Of a stretch of 5,247 nucleotides of DNA, positions 1 through 5,247 are shown in pieces. The stretch spans positions 1 to 5,247 of the forward strand of contig JAUYDU010000364.1 in the NCBI GenBank assembly GCA_030691665.1, in the 5' to 3' direction. Below the pieces are notes generated by a model. That model saw only the letters and a program-made list of their open reading frames with translations. It did no database searches and was not told where the DNA came from. Position 1 is the first letter of the stretch; each line of letters begins with the position of its first letter. Origin of the DNA: Chloroflexota bacterium. Lineage in GTDB: Bacteria; Chloroflexota; Dehalococcoidia; SM23-28-2. The translations under genes were made by a program, and so were the position numbers.

Positions 1-609
1 GGAGACGCCCATCATGGTGCGCAGGCCTGCTTCGGCCTTGCCTGAATCGAAGGACATAGTAAGGGCCACCGGCAGACTGGAGACAGCTCTGATCGCCTCC
101 ACGGCGGCGATGGCCTCATCGATGTCTGACATGGTCTCGACGTGGAAGAAGTCCACGCCACCCTTCTCCAGGGCGCGAGCCTGTTCGGCGAAGGCCTCCA
201 CCAGAGCTTCACGGCTCACCGAGTCCATCGACAATAGCTTGCCGCTGGGCCCCAGGACGCCGGCCACCAGGGCGCTGTCGCCGGCGGCCTCGCGGGCGAC
301 CTGGGCGGCCAGCAGGTTCAGCTCCTCCAGGCGGGACACCAGGCCGTGCGGCTCCAACCGAAAGCGGTTGCCGTTGAAGGAGTTGGTCTGGATGATCTGT
401 GAGCCGACCTCAATGTAGTCGCGGTGCGCTTGTCGCACCGTCTTGGGGGCCAGCAGGTTGAGCCACTCCGTGAGGTCCGAGGGCGTCTTTCCCACGTCGG
501 GCAGGCGAGGGCTGAGAAAAACGCCCTTGGCGCCGTCGTAGAGGACCGGCCGCCGCGACGAGCGCATCGCCTGAAGCTTGGCCAGCCGGTCGGCGGTGCT
601 GGACGCCAT
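1..609 (-). CDS. Homocysteine S-methyltransferase family protein (N-terminal 203 codons, runs off left edge)
   Basis: The family moves a methyl group onto homocysteine (or a similar thiol) to make methionine, in the cytoplasm, using a TIM-barrel domain with zinc held by C-terminal cysteines. Only the N-terminal part is present, so those cysteines cannot be checked. Visible family signatures: LYDGAKG near residues 23-29 (the DGAxG strand), VGSQIIQTNSFNGNR at 68-82, VAGVLGPSG at 115-123, GGVDFFHVETMSDIDEA at 150-166 and LPVALTMSFD at 179-188. The ATG at 609 is preceded by GGGAGAAGG (618-626) with an 8-nt gap, and an in-frame TGA lies just upstream, so the start is well fixed. It is transcribed divergently from the PfpI-family gene. 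The usual DGAMGT is DGAKGV here, so it is not a standard MetH or MmuM. It could be a MetH-like N-terminal module, a stand-alone methyltransferase or a corrinoid-linked methyltransferase. The family call is confident; the methyl donor is unknown. Confidence 0.88.
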   Translation of the reverse strand, partial: MASSTADRLAKLQAMRSSRRPVLYDGAKGVFLSPRLPDVGKTPSDLTEWLNLLAPKTVRQAHRDYIEVGSQIIQTNSFNGNRFRLEPHGLVSRLEELNLLAAQVAREAAGDSALVAGVLGPSGKLLSMDSVSREALVEAFAEQARALEKGGVDFFHVETMSDIDEAIAAVEAIRAVSSLPVALTMSFDSGKAEAGLRTMMGVS

Positions 610-674
610 TCTCTCACCCTTCTCCCGCCTTCAGCTCGGGCTGAGCGCCCGTCCGAGGCTACTCCCAGTCCCCA

Positions 675-703
675 AATGTACTGCGCGCCTTGCCTTGCAG
701 CAA
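675..703 (-). promoter_or_regulatory. Candidate sigma70-type promoter for the methyltransferase gene
   Basis: On the minus strand, TTGCTG (703-698) and TACATT (680-675) are separated by exactly 17 bp. Matches to consensus are only 3/6 and 4/6. Predicted start is near 668, giving a leader of about 59 nt that contains a small TCAGC/GCTGA hairpin (631-644) just before the ribosome binding site. I see no match to SAM, SAH or cobalamin riboswitch cores in the leader. Confidence 0.3.
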
Positions 704-794
704 GAGCGCGGCTGCACCGGATGGCGCTGGCCTAGTTCTCCCGGCCGAGCGAGAAGGCGGACTTCGGCTACGGCGTGGCCCCAACGCCTGATCC

Positions 795-823
795 TGGGCA
801 AAGCCTCGGGGCTGGTCTATGAT
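795..823 (+). promoter_or_regulatory. Candidate sigma70-type promoter for the DJ-1/PfpI gene
   Basis: TGGGCA (795-800, 4/6) and TATGAT (818-823, 5/6) are separated by 17 bp. Transcription would start near 830, leaving a short leader that includes the GGAGGTGA ribosome binding site at 844-851. The position fits the gene closely, but the -35 is weak. Confidence 0.45.
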
Positions 824-857
824 GTACACAGAAAGCCACCCCCGGAGGTGACAGCCC

Positions 858-1388
858 GTGGATAAGCTGCTGACCGGCCGCAAGATCGCGGTCCTCGCTG
901 AGGACTTGTACGAAGACCTGGAGCTGTGGTACCCGGTGCTCCGCCTGCGCGAGGAGGGCGCCCAGGTCATCGTTGCTGGGACCGGGTCAAAGACGTACAC
1001 CGGCAAGAATGGCTACCCCGTGACCGTGGACACGGACGTCGATAAGCTTTCGCCCGCCGACCTGGACGCGGTGGTCATCCCCGGCGGCTACGCCCCCGAT
1101 CGCCTCCGCCGCTACCGCCCGGTGCTGGACCTGGTGCGCGAGGTCTTCCAGCAGGGTAGGGTGGTCGCCGCCATCTGTCACGCCGCCTGGGTGCCCATCT
1201 CCGCCGGCATCGTCAAGGGCCGGCGTGCCACCTGCTTCTTCGCCATCAAGGATGACCTCATCAACGCCGGCGCGCACTACGAGGACGCCGAGGTCGTCCG
1301 CGACGGCAACCTCATCACCTCTCGCCAGCCCTCCGACCTGGGGGCCTTCTGCCGCGAGATCATCGTCGCCCTCGCCCAGAAGCGATAG
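858..1388 (+). CDS. DJ-1/PfpI family protein (peptidase C56 / deglycase-like, class I glutamine amidotransferase fold)
   Basis: A 176-residue cytoplasmic protein, the usual length for PfpI-like proteins. The nucleophile elbow is AAICHA with Cys107 and His108. Glu19 in LYEDLELWYP matches the glutamate that hydrogen-bonds the catalytic cysteine in Pyrococcus PfpI. PGGYAPDRLR (75-84) carries Asp81 where PfpI has the intersubunit triad Glu74; E. coli YhbO also has Asp there, so this is family variation. IKDDLINAG (130-138) and SRQPSDLGAF (155-164) are further family blocks. Members are described as intracellular proteases, glyoxalase/deglycase-type stress enzymes or amidase relatives; sequence alone does not choose. 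The start is GTG: GGAGGTGA sits 6 nt upstream, and an in-frame TGA (849-851) overlaps that ribosome binding site, ruling out earlier starts. It stands alone, divergent from the methyltransferase, and is followed by a 221-bp gap. Confidence 0.92.
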   Translation: MDKLLTGRKIAVLAEDLYEDLELWYPVLRLREEGAQVIVAGTGSKTYTGKNGYPVTVDTDVDKLSPADLDAVVIPGGYAPDRLRRYRPVLDLVREVFQQGRVVAAICHAAWVPISAGIVKGRRATCFFAIKDDLINAGAHYEDAEVVRDGNLITSRQPSDLGAFCREIIVALAQKR

Positions 1389-1415
1389 CGATTGGGGCTC
1401 GGTGGTTGGGCCGTC

Positions 1416-1428
1416 TTGTGGTCCACAA
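1416..1428. repeat. 13-bp near-perfect palindrome downstream of the PfpI gene
   Basis: TTGTGGTCCACAA has 6-bp arms around one central base, 27 bp after the PfpI-family stop. The loop is too short for a hairpin terminator and no T-tract follows. It could be a protein-binding site or chance. The rest of the 1389-1609 gap shows only weak short inverted repeats, such as TCTTG/CAAGA at 1467-1485, and no supported gene. Confidence 0.2.
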
Positions 1429-1559
1429 CTCGGGCGATTCGCCGTTCAGTAGGTTCGCAGTCATACTCTTGTCGGGCAGTCAAGATGAGAGCACGGGACT
1501 AGTTTCAGGCCTGCTCGCATCCGCAAACCTCAAGTCCGGTGCTCAACTTTCGAGGCGGT

Positions 1560-1607
1560 GAAAGAGAAGGCCGCCCCTAAGGGTGGAGTTCGTATCTGCG
1601 CGGCGGC
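1560..1607 (-). terminator. Possible terminator of the tRNA-Lys transcript
   Basis: Read on the minus strand just past the tRNA 3' end, GCCGCC (1607-1602) can pair with GGCGGC (1575-1570). The enclosed loop holds a smaller CCC-TTA-GGG foldback, and a pyrimidine run CTTCTCTTTC (1569-1560) follows. The loop is long and the T content only moderate, so the call is weak, but the position directly after the tRNA is right. Confidence 0.3.
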
Positions 1608-1609
1608 TG

Positions 1610-1684
1610 TGGAGGGCCGGGTGGGATTCGAACCCACGACTCCCGGATTAAAAGTCCGGAGCTCTACCGCTGAGCTACCGGCCC
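1610..1684 (-). tRNA. tRNA-Lys (anticodon UUU), 3' CCA encoded
   Basis: The minus strand folds into a full cloverleaf of 72 nt plus genome-encoded CCA. The acceptor stem is GGGCCGG/CCGGCCC, all 7 pairs. The D stem is GCTC/GAGC with a 7-nt loop AGCGGTA. The anticodon stem is CCGGA/TCCGG with loop CTTTTAA, giving anticodon UUU. The variable loop is GAGTC, and the T stem GTGGG/CCCAC encloses TTCGAAT. The anticodon reads lysine AAA and AAG codons. Position 73 (1613) is U, which is odd because bacterial tRNA-Lys usually has A73. No convincing promoter was found in the 170 bp upstream. Confidence 0.96.
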
Positions 1685-1854
1685 GCCCTCGCCGCGAGCC
1701 CGAGACTGGGCATCCACCGCCCGAGCCTGAACCACGTAGGAACCCGCCCGGGGCCGGTGGCGACCATACATTCTAGGGATGCCAGATCACGTCTTTGCTG
1801 CCAGCCATTGTATCTCTGAAGGCAAGCGACCTTCAACTCGGCCCAAGGGGCACG
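1685..1854. other. Intergenic region between the tRNA and the propeller lipoprotein
   Basis: No gene is supported here. It should carry the tRNA promoter, but no good -35/-10 pair is visible; TAGAAT (1775-1770, minus) is an isolated -10-like hexamer. A 6-bp stem TGAAGG/CCTTCA (1817-1835) lies 20 bp after the lipoprotein stop and may end that transcript, but no T-run follows it. Confidence 0.4.
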
Positions 1855-3069
1855 TTAGGGCGACCAGGCAGGACCACCGTCGCTGGCGGGGTTGGCGGAA
1901 AGGTTAGTCTGGCCGGAGCCGTCGGCGTTCATCACGTACACCTCGGCGTTGCCATCGCGGACGGAGGTGAAAGCGATGCGGGAGCCGTCGGGCGACCAAG
2001 CGGGCGCCCCACCGCTGGCGTGCTCATGGGTGAGGTTGGTCTGGCCGGAGCCATCGGCGTTCATCAGGTAGATCTCGGAAAGGCCGTCGCGGTCGGCAAA
2101 GAAGGCGATGCGGGAGCCGTCGGGCGACCAACTGGGCCAGGTGTCAGCCGCCGGATCGTTGCTCTGGTTGGCACGGTTGGAGCCGTCAGCGTCCATCACA
2201 TACACCTCGGCAGTGTCCTGGGGGGTGAAGTGGAAGGCGATCTTGGAGCCATTGGGGGACCAGACCGGCGGGCTCTCCGGCGCCTCAGTTCGGGTAAGGC
2301 GCTTCTGGCCGGAGCCGTTGGCGTTCATAGCGTAGATCTCCCAGTTGCCGTCGCGGTCGGAGAGGAAGGCGATGCGGGAGCCGTCGGGCGACCAACTCAG
2401 CCAGCCGTCGTTGCCTGGGTTGTCGGTAAGGTTGGTCTGGCCGGAGCCGTCGGCGTTCATTACGTAGACCTCCCAGTTGCCATCGCGGTCGGATGCGAAG
2501 GCTATCTTGGCGCCATTGGGCGACCAGACGGGCCCCTGGTCGCTAGCTGGGTTACTGGTGAGGTTGGTCTGGCCGGAGCCGTCGGCGTTCATGACGTAGA
2601 TCTCGTCGTTACCGTCGCGGTCGGAGAGGAAGGCGATTTGAGAGCCATCGGGGGACCAAACGGGCGCCTGGTCACCGGCAGAGTTATTGGTGAGGTCGGT
2701 TTGGTCGGAGCCGTCGGCGTTCATGACGTAGACCTCTAGGTTGCCGTCGCGACGGGAGGTGAAGGCGATGCGGCCGGATGTGGAGCGCAGGGGCTCTGAC
2801 GGCGTGGGGGTGGTGGCCGGCCGTTCGGTTGGGGGTGGGGGCGTCGCGACGGGTGTCCCCGCAGGCGTTGCAATGGCGATCGGCGTCGGAGTCGCTGGCG
2901 CTGTCTCCGCGGGGGTAGCCGTGGGGCTCGCCCTGACCGCCACTGTTGGCTCCTCTCCTCCGCCGCAGGCTGCCAGGAGCACCGCCAGCCCGACGAATAG
3001 GGAGAGGGCCGCTCCGGCACCGAAAGCTTGCCTTCCCGTGGGCTGTTCCTCCGAAGCTGCACCTACCAA
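1855..3069 (-). CDS. Lipoprotein with seven-bladed TolB/PD40-type beta-propeller
   Basis: A 404-residue predicted lipoprotein. A hydrophobic segment (about residues 16-34) ends in lipobox LAAC with Cys35, so it is probably anchored to the outer face of the cytoplasmic membrane. A flexible Pro/Thr/Ala linker (about 41-96) follows. Residues 97-404 are seven repeats of exactly 44 residues, each with the pattern WSPDGSxIAFxSDRDGNxEIYVMNADGSGQTNLT (PD40, WD40-like). The protein stops right after the last WSP, where an eighth repeat would begin, so seven units close one ring. Such propellers usually bind proteins or glycans; no catalytic residues are visible and the ligand is unknown. The start codon is TTG with GGAG 7 nt upstream (3080-3077). 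No ATG or GTG lies between it and an in-frame upstream TGA, and a good promoter ends about 37 nt earlier. Blade 5 is the most diverged and lacks the DRDGN turn. The gene is divergent from hypA, with no evident link to hydrogenase. Confidence 0.9.
   Translation of the reverse strand: MVGAASEEQPTGRQAFGAGAALSLFVGLAVLLAACGGGEEPTVAVRASPTATPAETAPATPTPIAIATPAGTPVATPPPPTERPATTPTPSEPLRSTSGRIAFTSRRDGNLEVYVMNADGSDQTDLTNNSAGDQAPVWSPDGSQIAFLSDRDGNDEIYVMNADGSGQTNLTSNPASDQGPVWSPNGAKIAFASDRDGNWEVYVMNADGSGQTNLTDNPGNDGWLSWSPDGSRIAFLSDRDGNWEIYAMNANGSGQKRLTRTEAPESPPVWSPNGSKIAFHFTPQDTAEVYVMDADGSNRANQSNDPAADTWPSWSPDGSRIAFFADRDGLSEIYLMNADGSGQTNLTHEHASGGAPAWSPDGSRIAFTSVRDGNAEVYVMNADGSGQTNLSANPASDGGPAWSP
1858..2781 (-). 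repeat. Seven in-frame tandem 132-bp coding repeats (propeller blades)
   Basis: The conserved IAF isoleucine falls at residues 101, 145, 189, 233, 277, 321 and 365, an invariant 44-residue (132-bp) period with no indels; 7 x 132 = 924 bp fills this interval exactly. Several units share long stretches of near-identical DNA over the VMNADGSGQTNL segment, for example around 1908-1932, 2433-2460 and 2567-2592. This implies recent duplication or gene conversion among blades. Confidence 0.93.
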
Positions 3070-3113
3070 CCGCGGGCTCCGAAGGGCGACGAGCCTCTCG
3101 GAGCCAGGGTCAC

Positions 3114-3142
3114 ATTGTACGTCTCGGCGGTTTTCACTTCAA
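3114..3142 (-). promoter_or_regulatory. Sigma70-type promoter of the propeller lipoprotein gene
   Basis: On the minus strand, TTGAAG (3142-3137, 4/6) and TACAAT (3119-3114, 5/6) are separated by exactly 17 bp. Transcription would start near 3107, about 37 nt before the TTG start codon. This supports that unusual start. Confidence 0.6.
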
Positions 3143-3198
3143 TAGGGCCATTTCCCGGTAGATAACACGAGGCGGCGTCCAGACGGAGGCGCAACATT

Positions 3199-3238
3199 AG
3201 GTTACCGAAGGCAGGAAGAGGTTACCAAGGGCGGGAAG
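3199..3238 (+). repeat. Tandem pair of 20-bp direct repeats upstream of hypA (candidate operator)
   Basis: AGGTTACCGAAGGCAGGAAG (3199-3218) is followed with no gap by AGGTTACCAAGGGCGGGAAG (3219-3238); 17 of 20 positions match. Each copy begins with GGTTACC, itself a near-palindrome (GGT-T-ACC). The 20-bp period is about two helical turns, so both copies face the same side of the DNA. They cover roughly -64 to -25 relative to the predicted hypA start, where an activator or repressor would act. The regulator is unknown. Confidence 0.55.
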
Positions 3239-3242
3239 GGAG

Positions 3243-3264
3243 TATTGTGATAAAATTAACAATA
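3243..3264 (+). promoter_or_regulatory. hypA promoter (extended -10) overlapped by a Rex-like operator
   Basis: TGATAAAAT (3248-3256) is an extended -10: TG, one base, then TAAAAT (5/6 to TATAAT). No good -35 exists at 17 bp; the direct repeats occupy that place. The same stretch is an inverted repeat, TATTGT-N10-ACAATA (3243-3264). Its inner 18 bp, TTGTGATAAAATTAACAA (3245-3262), resemble the known Rex operator pattern TTGTGAA/TTGTTAA-N4-TTCACAA/TTAACAA: 6/7 in the left half and 7/7 in the right. A repressor here would block polymerase. The Rex assignment is inference; the AT-rich -10 could produce part of the match by chance. Confidence 0.5.
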
Positions 3265-3275
3265 GGAGGAGGGCT

Positions 3276-3512
3276 GTGCACGAACTGGCGGCGGCCCAGG
3301 ACGTCTTGAACGTTGCCCTCAGGGAGGCCCAGGCGCAGGGCGCTCGCCGCGTGAGGACTATCGCTCTGAGGCTGGGACGCCTCTACGCCGCCGAGCGGAT
3401 CGAAAGCCTCTTCGGGATGCTGGCCAAGGGGAGCATCGCTGAGGGGGCTCGCCTGGAGATCGAACAGGTGCCCGGCTCCGGCCTCCAGGTGGATAGCTTG
3501 GAGGTAGAGTAG
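3276..3512 (+). CDS. hypA: HypA-type hydrogenase maturation nickel chaperone lacking the zinc ribbon
   Basis: HypA binds nickel through its N-terminal Met-His-Glu and, with the GTPase HypB, delivers it to the [NiFe]-hydrogenase large-subunit precursor in the cytoplasm. This 78-residue protein starts MHELAAAQDVL and keeps the family core: RRVRTIALRLGRL (24-36), then ESLFGMLAKGSIAEGARLEIEQVP (43-66). The normal family length is about 113-118. The region with two CxxC zinc motifs, expected after the VP at 65-66, is missing, and the protein contains no cysteine at all. What follows, GSGLQVDSLEVE (67-78), matches the usual last strand (E. coli: DGLQIRRIEID). The zinc domain is thus cleanly absent while both strands of the nickel domain remain. 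The GTG start is fixed by the required MHE terminus and by AGGAGGAGG (3264-3272). It is the first gene of an operon, 14 bp ahead of hypF. Family identity is strong; whether it is functional is open. Confidence 0.85.
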   Translation: MHELAAAQDVLNVALREAQAQGARRVRTIALRLGRLYAAERIESLFGMLAKGSIAEGARLEIEQVPGSGLQVDSLEVE

Positions 3513-3526
3513 AATAGTAGGTAGCC

Positions 3527-5247
3527 ATGGCTGTCAGGGCGCAAGTGGTGGTGAGGGGGGTCGTCCAGGGGGTCGGCTTCCGTCCTTTCGTTTATCGTCT
3601 CGCCCAGCAGCACGCTCTGGCGGGATGGGTCCTCAACTCCACCCAGGGCGTGGTGATCGAGGTGGAAGGGCCGAAGGGGAGCATCGAGGGCTTCATCGCC
3701 CACCTCACGGCCGAGCCGCCTCCCCAGGCCTTGATCGAGAGGGTGGAGAGCAACTTCCTTCCCCCCGTCGGCTACTCCTCCTTCGTCATCGAGGCCAGCC
3801 GCGAGGGCGGCGAGTTTGTCCTCATCTCCCCGGACATCTCCATCTGCGCTGACTGCCTCCGCGAGCTTCGGAGCCCTGGAGACCGCCGCTATGCTTATCC
3901 CTTCATCAACTGCACTAACTGCGGCCCCCGCTTTACCATCATCAGCGACATCCCCTACGACCGACCCAAGACGACGATGCGGGTGTTCGCCATGTGCCCC
4001 CGCTGCAACCGCGAGTACCACAACCCCGCCGACCGCCGCTTCCACGCTCAGCCCAACGCCTGCGCGGTGTGCGGCCCCCACCTGGAGATAGTGGGGAACG
4101 GCGCTCGCCCTCACGAGCCATCCATAGAGCCCCAGTCGCTCGCGGCCGCCCGTCGCCTCCTCAGGGAGGGAGCAATCGTGGCGGTCAAGGGGCTGGGCGG
4201 CTTCCACCTGGCCTGCGACGCCACCAACCCGCGGGCGGTCGCCACCCTGCGCGAGAGGAAGCATCGCGTCGACAAGCCCTTCGCCATCATGTCCTTGGAC
4301 GTGGGGACGGTCCGCCGCTATTGTCAGGTGAGCGAAGGGGAGGCCCAGCTCCTGGAGTCGCCGGCGCGACCCATCGTCCTTCTGCCCCGACAAGTCGGGG
4401 GCTCGCCCATCGCCTCTGAGGTGGCGCCCGGCAACAACTTCCTAGGCGTCATGTTGCCCTACACCCCTCTCCACTATCTCTTGCTGGGCGACGGCGACGC
4501 GGCCCCGCTACCGGCCTTGGTGATGACCAGCGGCAACCTGAGCGAGGAGCCCATCGCCATCGGCAACCAGGAGGCCCTGGAGCGCCTGCGCCCCCTGGCC
4601 GACCACTTCCTCCTCCACAACCGCGACATCCACGTCCGCTGCGACGATTCGGTGACCCGCCTGTTTCGGGGCAAGGAGGCGATCGTCCGCCGCTCCCGCG
4701 GCTACGCGCCCTTCCCCGTCCGCCTGAACCTGGAGCTGAAGGAGATCCTGGCCTGTGGGGCCGAGCTCAAGAACACCTTCTGCCTGACCAAGGGCACCTA
4801 CGCCTTTCTCAGCCAGCACATCGGCGACATGGAGAACTACGAGACGTTCGCCAGCTATCAGGCGGCCATCGAGCACTTTCAGAGGCTGTTTCGGGTGAAT
4901 CCCCAGGCGGTGGCCTATGACCTCCATCCCGACTACCTGGCCAGCCGCTACGCGCTGGAGCGGGCGGAGGCCGAGGGCCTGCGACGGGTGCCGGTGCAGC
5001 ACCACCACGCCCACGTGGCGAGCTGCATGGCGGAGAACGGCGTGGCGGAGCAGGTGATCGGGGTGGCCTTCGACGGGACTGGCTACGGCAGCGACGGCCG
5101 CATCTGGGGAGGCGAGTTCCTCCTGGCAGACTATCGCCGCTTTCGCCGCCTGGGTCACTTCAAGTACGTGCCCCTGCCCGGCGGCGAGGCGGCCATCAGG
5201 CGGCCCTACCGCATGGCCATCAGCCACCTCTTGAGCGCCTTCGGCGA
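3527..5247 (+). CDS. hypF: Carbamoyltransferase HypF (573 codons present, runs off right edge)
   Basis: HypF converts carbamoyl phosphate with ATP to carbamoyl adenylate and transfers the carbamoyl group to the C-terminal cysteine of HypE, the source of the cyanide ligands of the [NiFe] active site. Domains in order: acylphosphatase (about 3-92) with VVQGVGFRPF, catalytic Arg19 and Asn37; two C4 zinc fingers, Cys107/110/129/132 and Cys157/160/179/182, both CxxC-N18-CxxC; YrdC-like domain (about 203-393) with KHRVDKPFA (Lys245, Lys250), TSGN (334-337) and SRGY (390-393); then the Kae1-like domain with HHHAH (492-496) and FDGTGYG (515-521, Asp516). All key residues are present. Full length is normally about 750-780, so roughly three quarters is visible. 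The ATG lies 14 bp after the hypA stop with only a weak AGGTAG site, suggesting translation coupled to hypA. No frameshift was seen on reading the frame through to the edge. Confidence 0.96.
   Translation, partial: MAVRAQVVVRGVVQGVGFRPFVYRLAQQHALAGWVLNSTQGVVIEVEGPKGSIEGFIAHLTAEPPPQALIERVESNFLPPVGYSSFVIEASREGGEFVLISPDISICADCLRELRSPGDRRYAYPFINCTNCGPRFTIISDIPYDRPKTTMRVFAMCPRCNREYHNPADRRFHAQPNACAVCGPHLEIVGNGARPHEPSIEPQSLAAARRLLREGAIVAVKGLGGFHLACDATNPRAVATLRERKHRVDKPFAIMSLDVGTVRRYCQVSEGEAQLLESPARPIVLLPRQVGGSPIASEVAPGNNFLGVMLPYTPLHYLLLGDGDAAPLPALVMTSGNLSEEPIAIGNQEALERLRPLADHFLLHNRDIHVRCDDSVTRLFRGKEAIVRRSRGYAPFPVRLNLELKEILACGAELKNTFCLTKGTYAFLSQHIGDMENYETFASYQAAIEHFQRLFRVNPQAVAYDLHPDYLASRYALERAEAEGLRRVPVQHHHAHVASCMAENGVAEQVIGVAFDGTGYGSDGRIWGGEFLLADYRRFRRLGHFKYVPLPGGEAAIRRPYRMAISHLLSAFG

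Noticed and set aside
14..418. 134-residue plus-strand frame
   Set aside because: Antisense to the methyltransferase, whose minus-strand frame shows clear family blocks and a strong ribosome binding site.
684..710. Hairpin CGCGC/GCGCG with inner CTTGC/GCAAG between the divergent genes
   Set aside because: No T-tract, and it overlaps the candidate promoter; no gene ends here, so a terminator makes no sense.
610..857. Possible methionine-related riboswitch upstream of the methyltransferase
   Set aside because: I looked for SAM, SAH and cobalamin riboswitch core motifs on the minus strand and found none.
1558..1776. Plus-strand frame encoding GRVGFEPTTPGLKVRSSTAELPA
   Set aside because: This is the well-known false protein produced by translating across the complement of a tRNA gene, here tRNA-Lys.
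1817..1835. Hairpin TGAAGG/CCTTCA after the propeller gene as a Rho-independent terminator
   Set aside because: Only 6 bp with a 7-nt loop and no T-run downstream; too weak to call.
1795..2739. Long plus-strand frame with a repetitive Gly/Ala/Val-rich product
   Set aside because: It is antisense to the propeller gene. Its repeats are the complement of the 132-bp blade repeats, and GC-rich codon use keeps the opposite strand open.
3383..4393. 336-residue minus-strand frame
   Set aside because: Antisense to hypA and hypF; the plus-strand frame contains every HypF motif in order.
4508..5227. 239-residue minus-strand frame
   Set aside because: Antisense to the YrdC and Kae1-like parts of hypF; no recognisable family.

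Overview
The window is GC-rich bacterial DNA. It has GTG and TTG start codons and strong Shine-Dalgarno sites. The lipoprotein linker is rich in Pro, Thr and Ala (TPTP, ATP and PPPP runs). Together these suggest a Chloroflexota-like or similar high-GC, probably environmental or thermophilic bacterium. This placement is inference from style only; no phylogenetic marker here settles it.

Layout, left to right. Positions 1-609 (minus) hold the N-terminal 203 codons of a homocysteine S-methyltransferase-family protein that runs off the left edge. A 248-bp divergent intergenic region separates it from a complete DJ-1/PfpI-family gene (858-1388, plus). Next come a tRNA-Lys(UUU) gene with encoded CCA (1610-1684, minus) and a TolB/PD40-type beta-propeller lipoprotein (1855-3069, minus). 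The propeller is built from seven exactly 44-residue repeats. A 206-bp divergent regulatory region (3070-3275) then separates the lipoprotein from the [NiFe]-hydrogenase maturation genes hypA (3276-3512) and hypF (3527 to the right edge, incomplete), both plus.

The most interesting part is the hyp end. HypA keeps the nickel-binding MHE start and the conserved alpha/beta core, but the zinc ribbon with its two CxxC motifs is absent. The sequences that normally flank it are joined directly, giving a 78-residue HypA where about 115 is usual. The hypA promoter has an extended -10 embedded in an 18-bp element resembling the operator of the NADH-sensing repressor Rex. Just upstream lies a perfectly phased pair of 20-bp direct repeats. 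Together these suggest redox control of hydrogenase maturation plus a second, unidentified regulator. HypF, in contrast, looks fully canonical as far as it is visible: acylphosphatase, two C4 zinc fingers, YrdC domain and start of the Kae1-like domain.

HypA delivers nickel to the hydrogenase large subunit. HypF makes the carbamoyl group that becomes the cyanide ligands of the active-site iron. They therefore act in the same maturation pathway, and other hyp genes or the hydrogenase itself may lie beyond the right edge. The other genes show no obvious functional link to hydrogenase.
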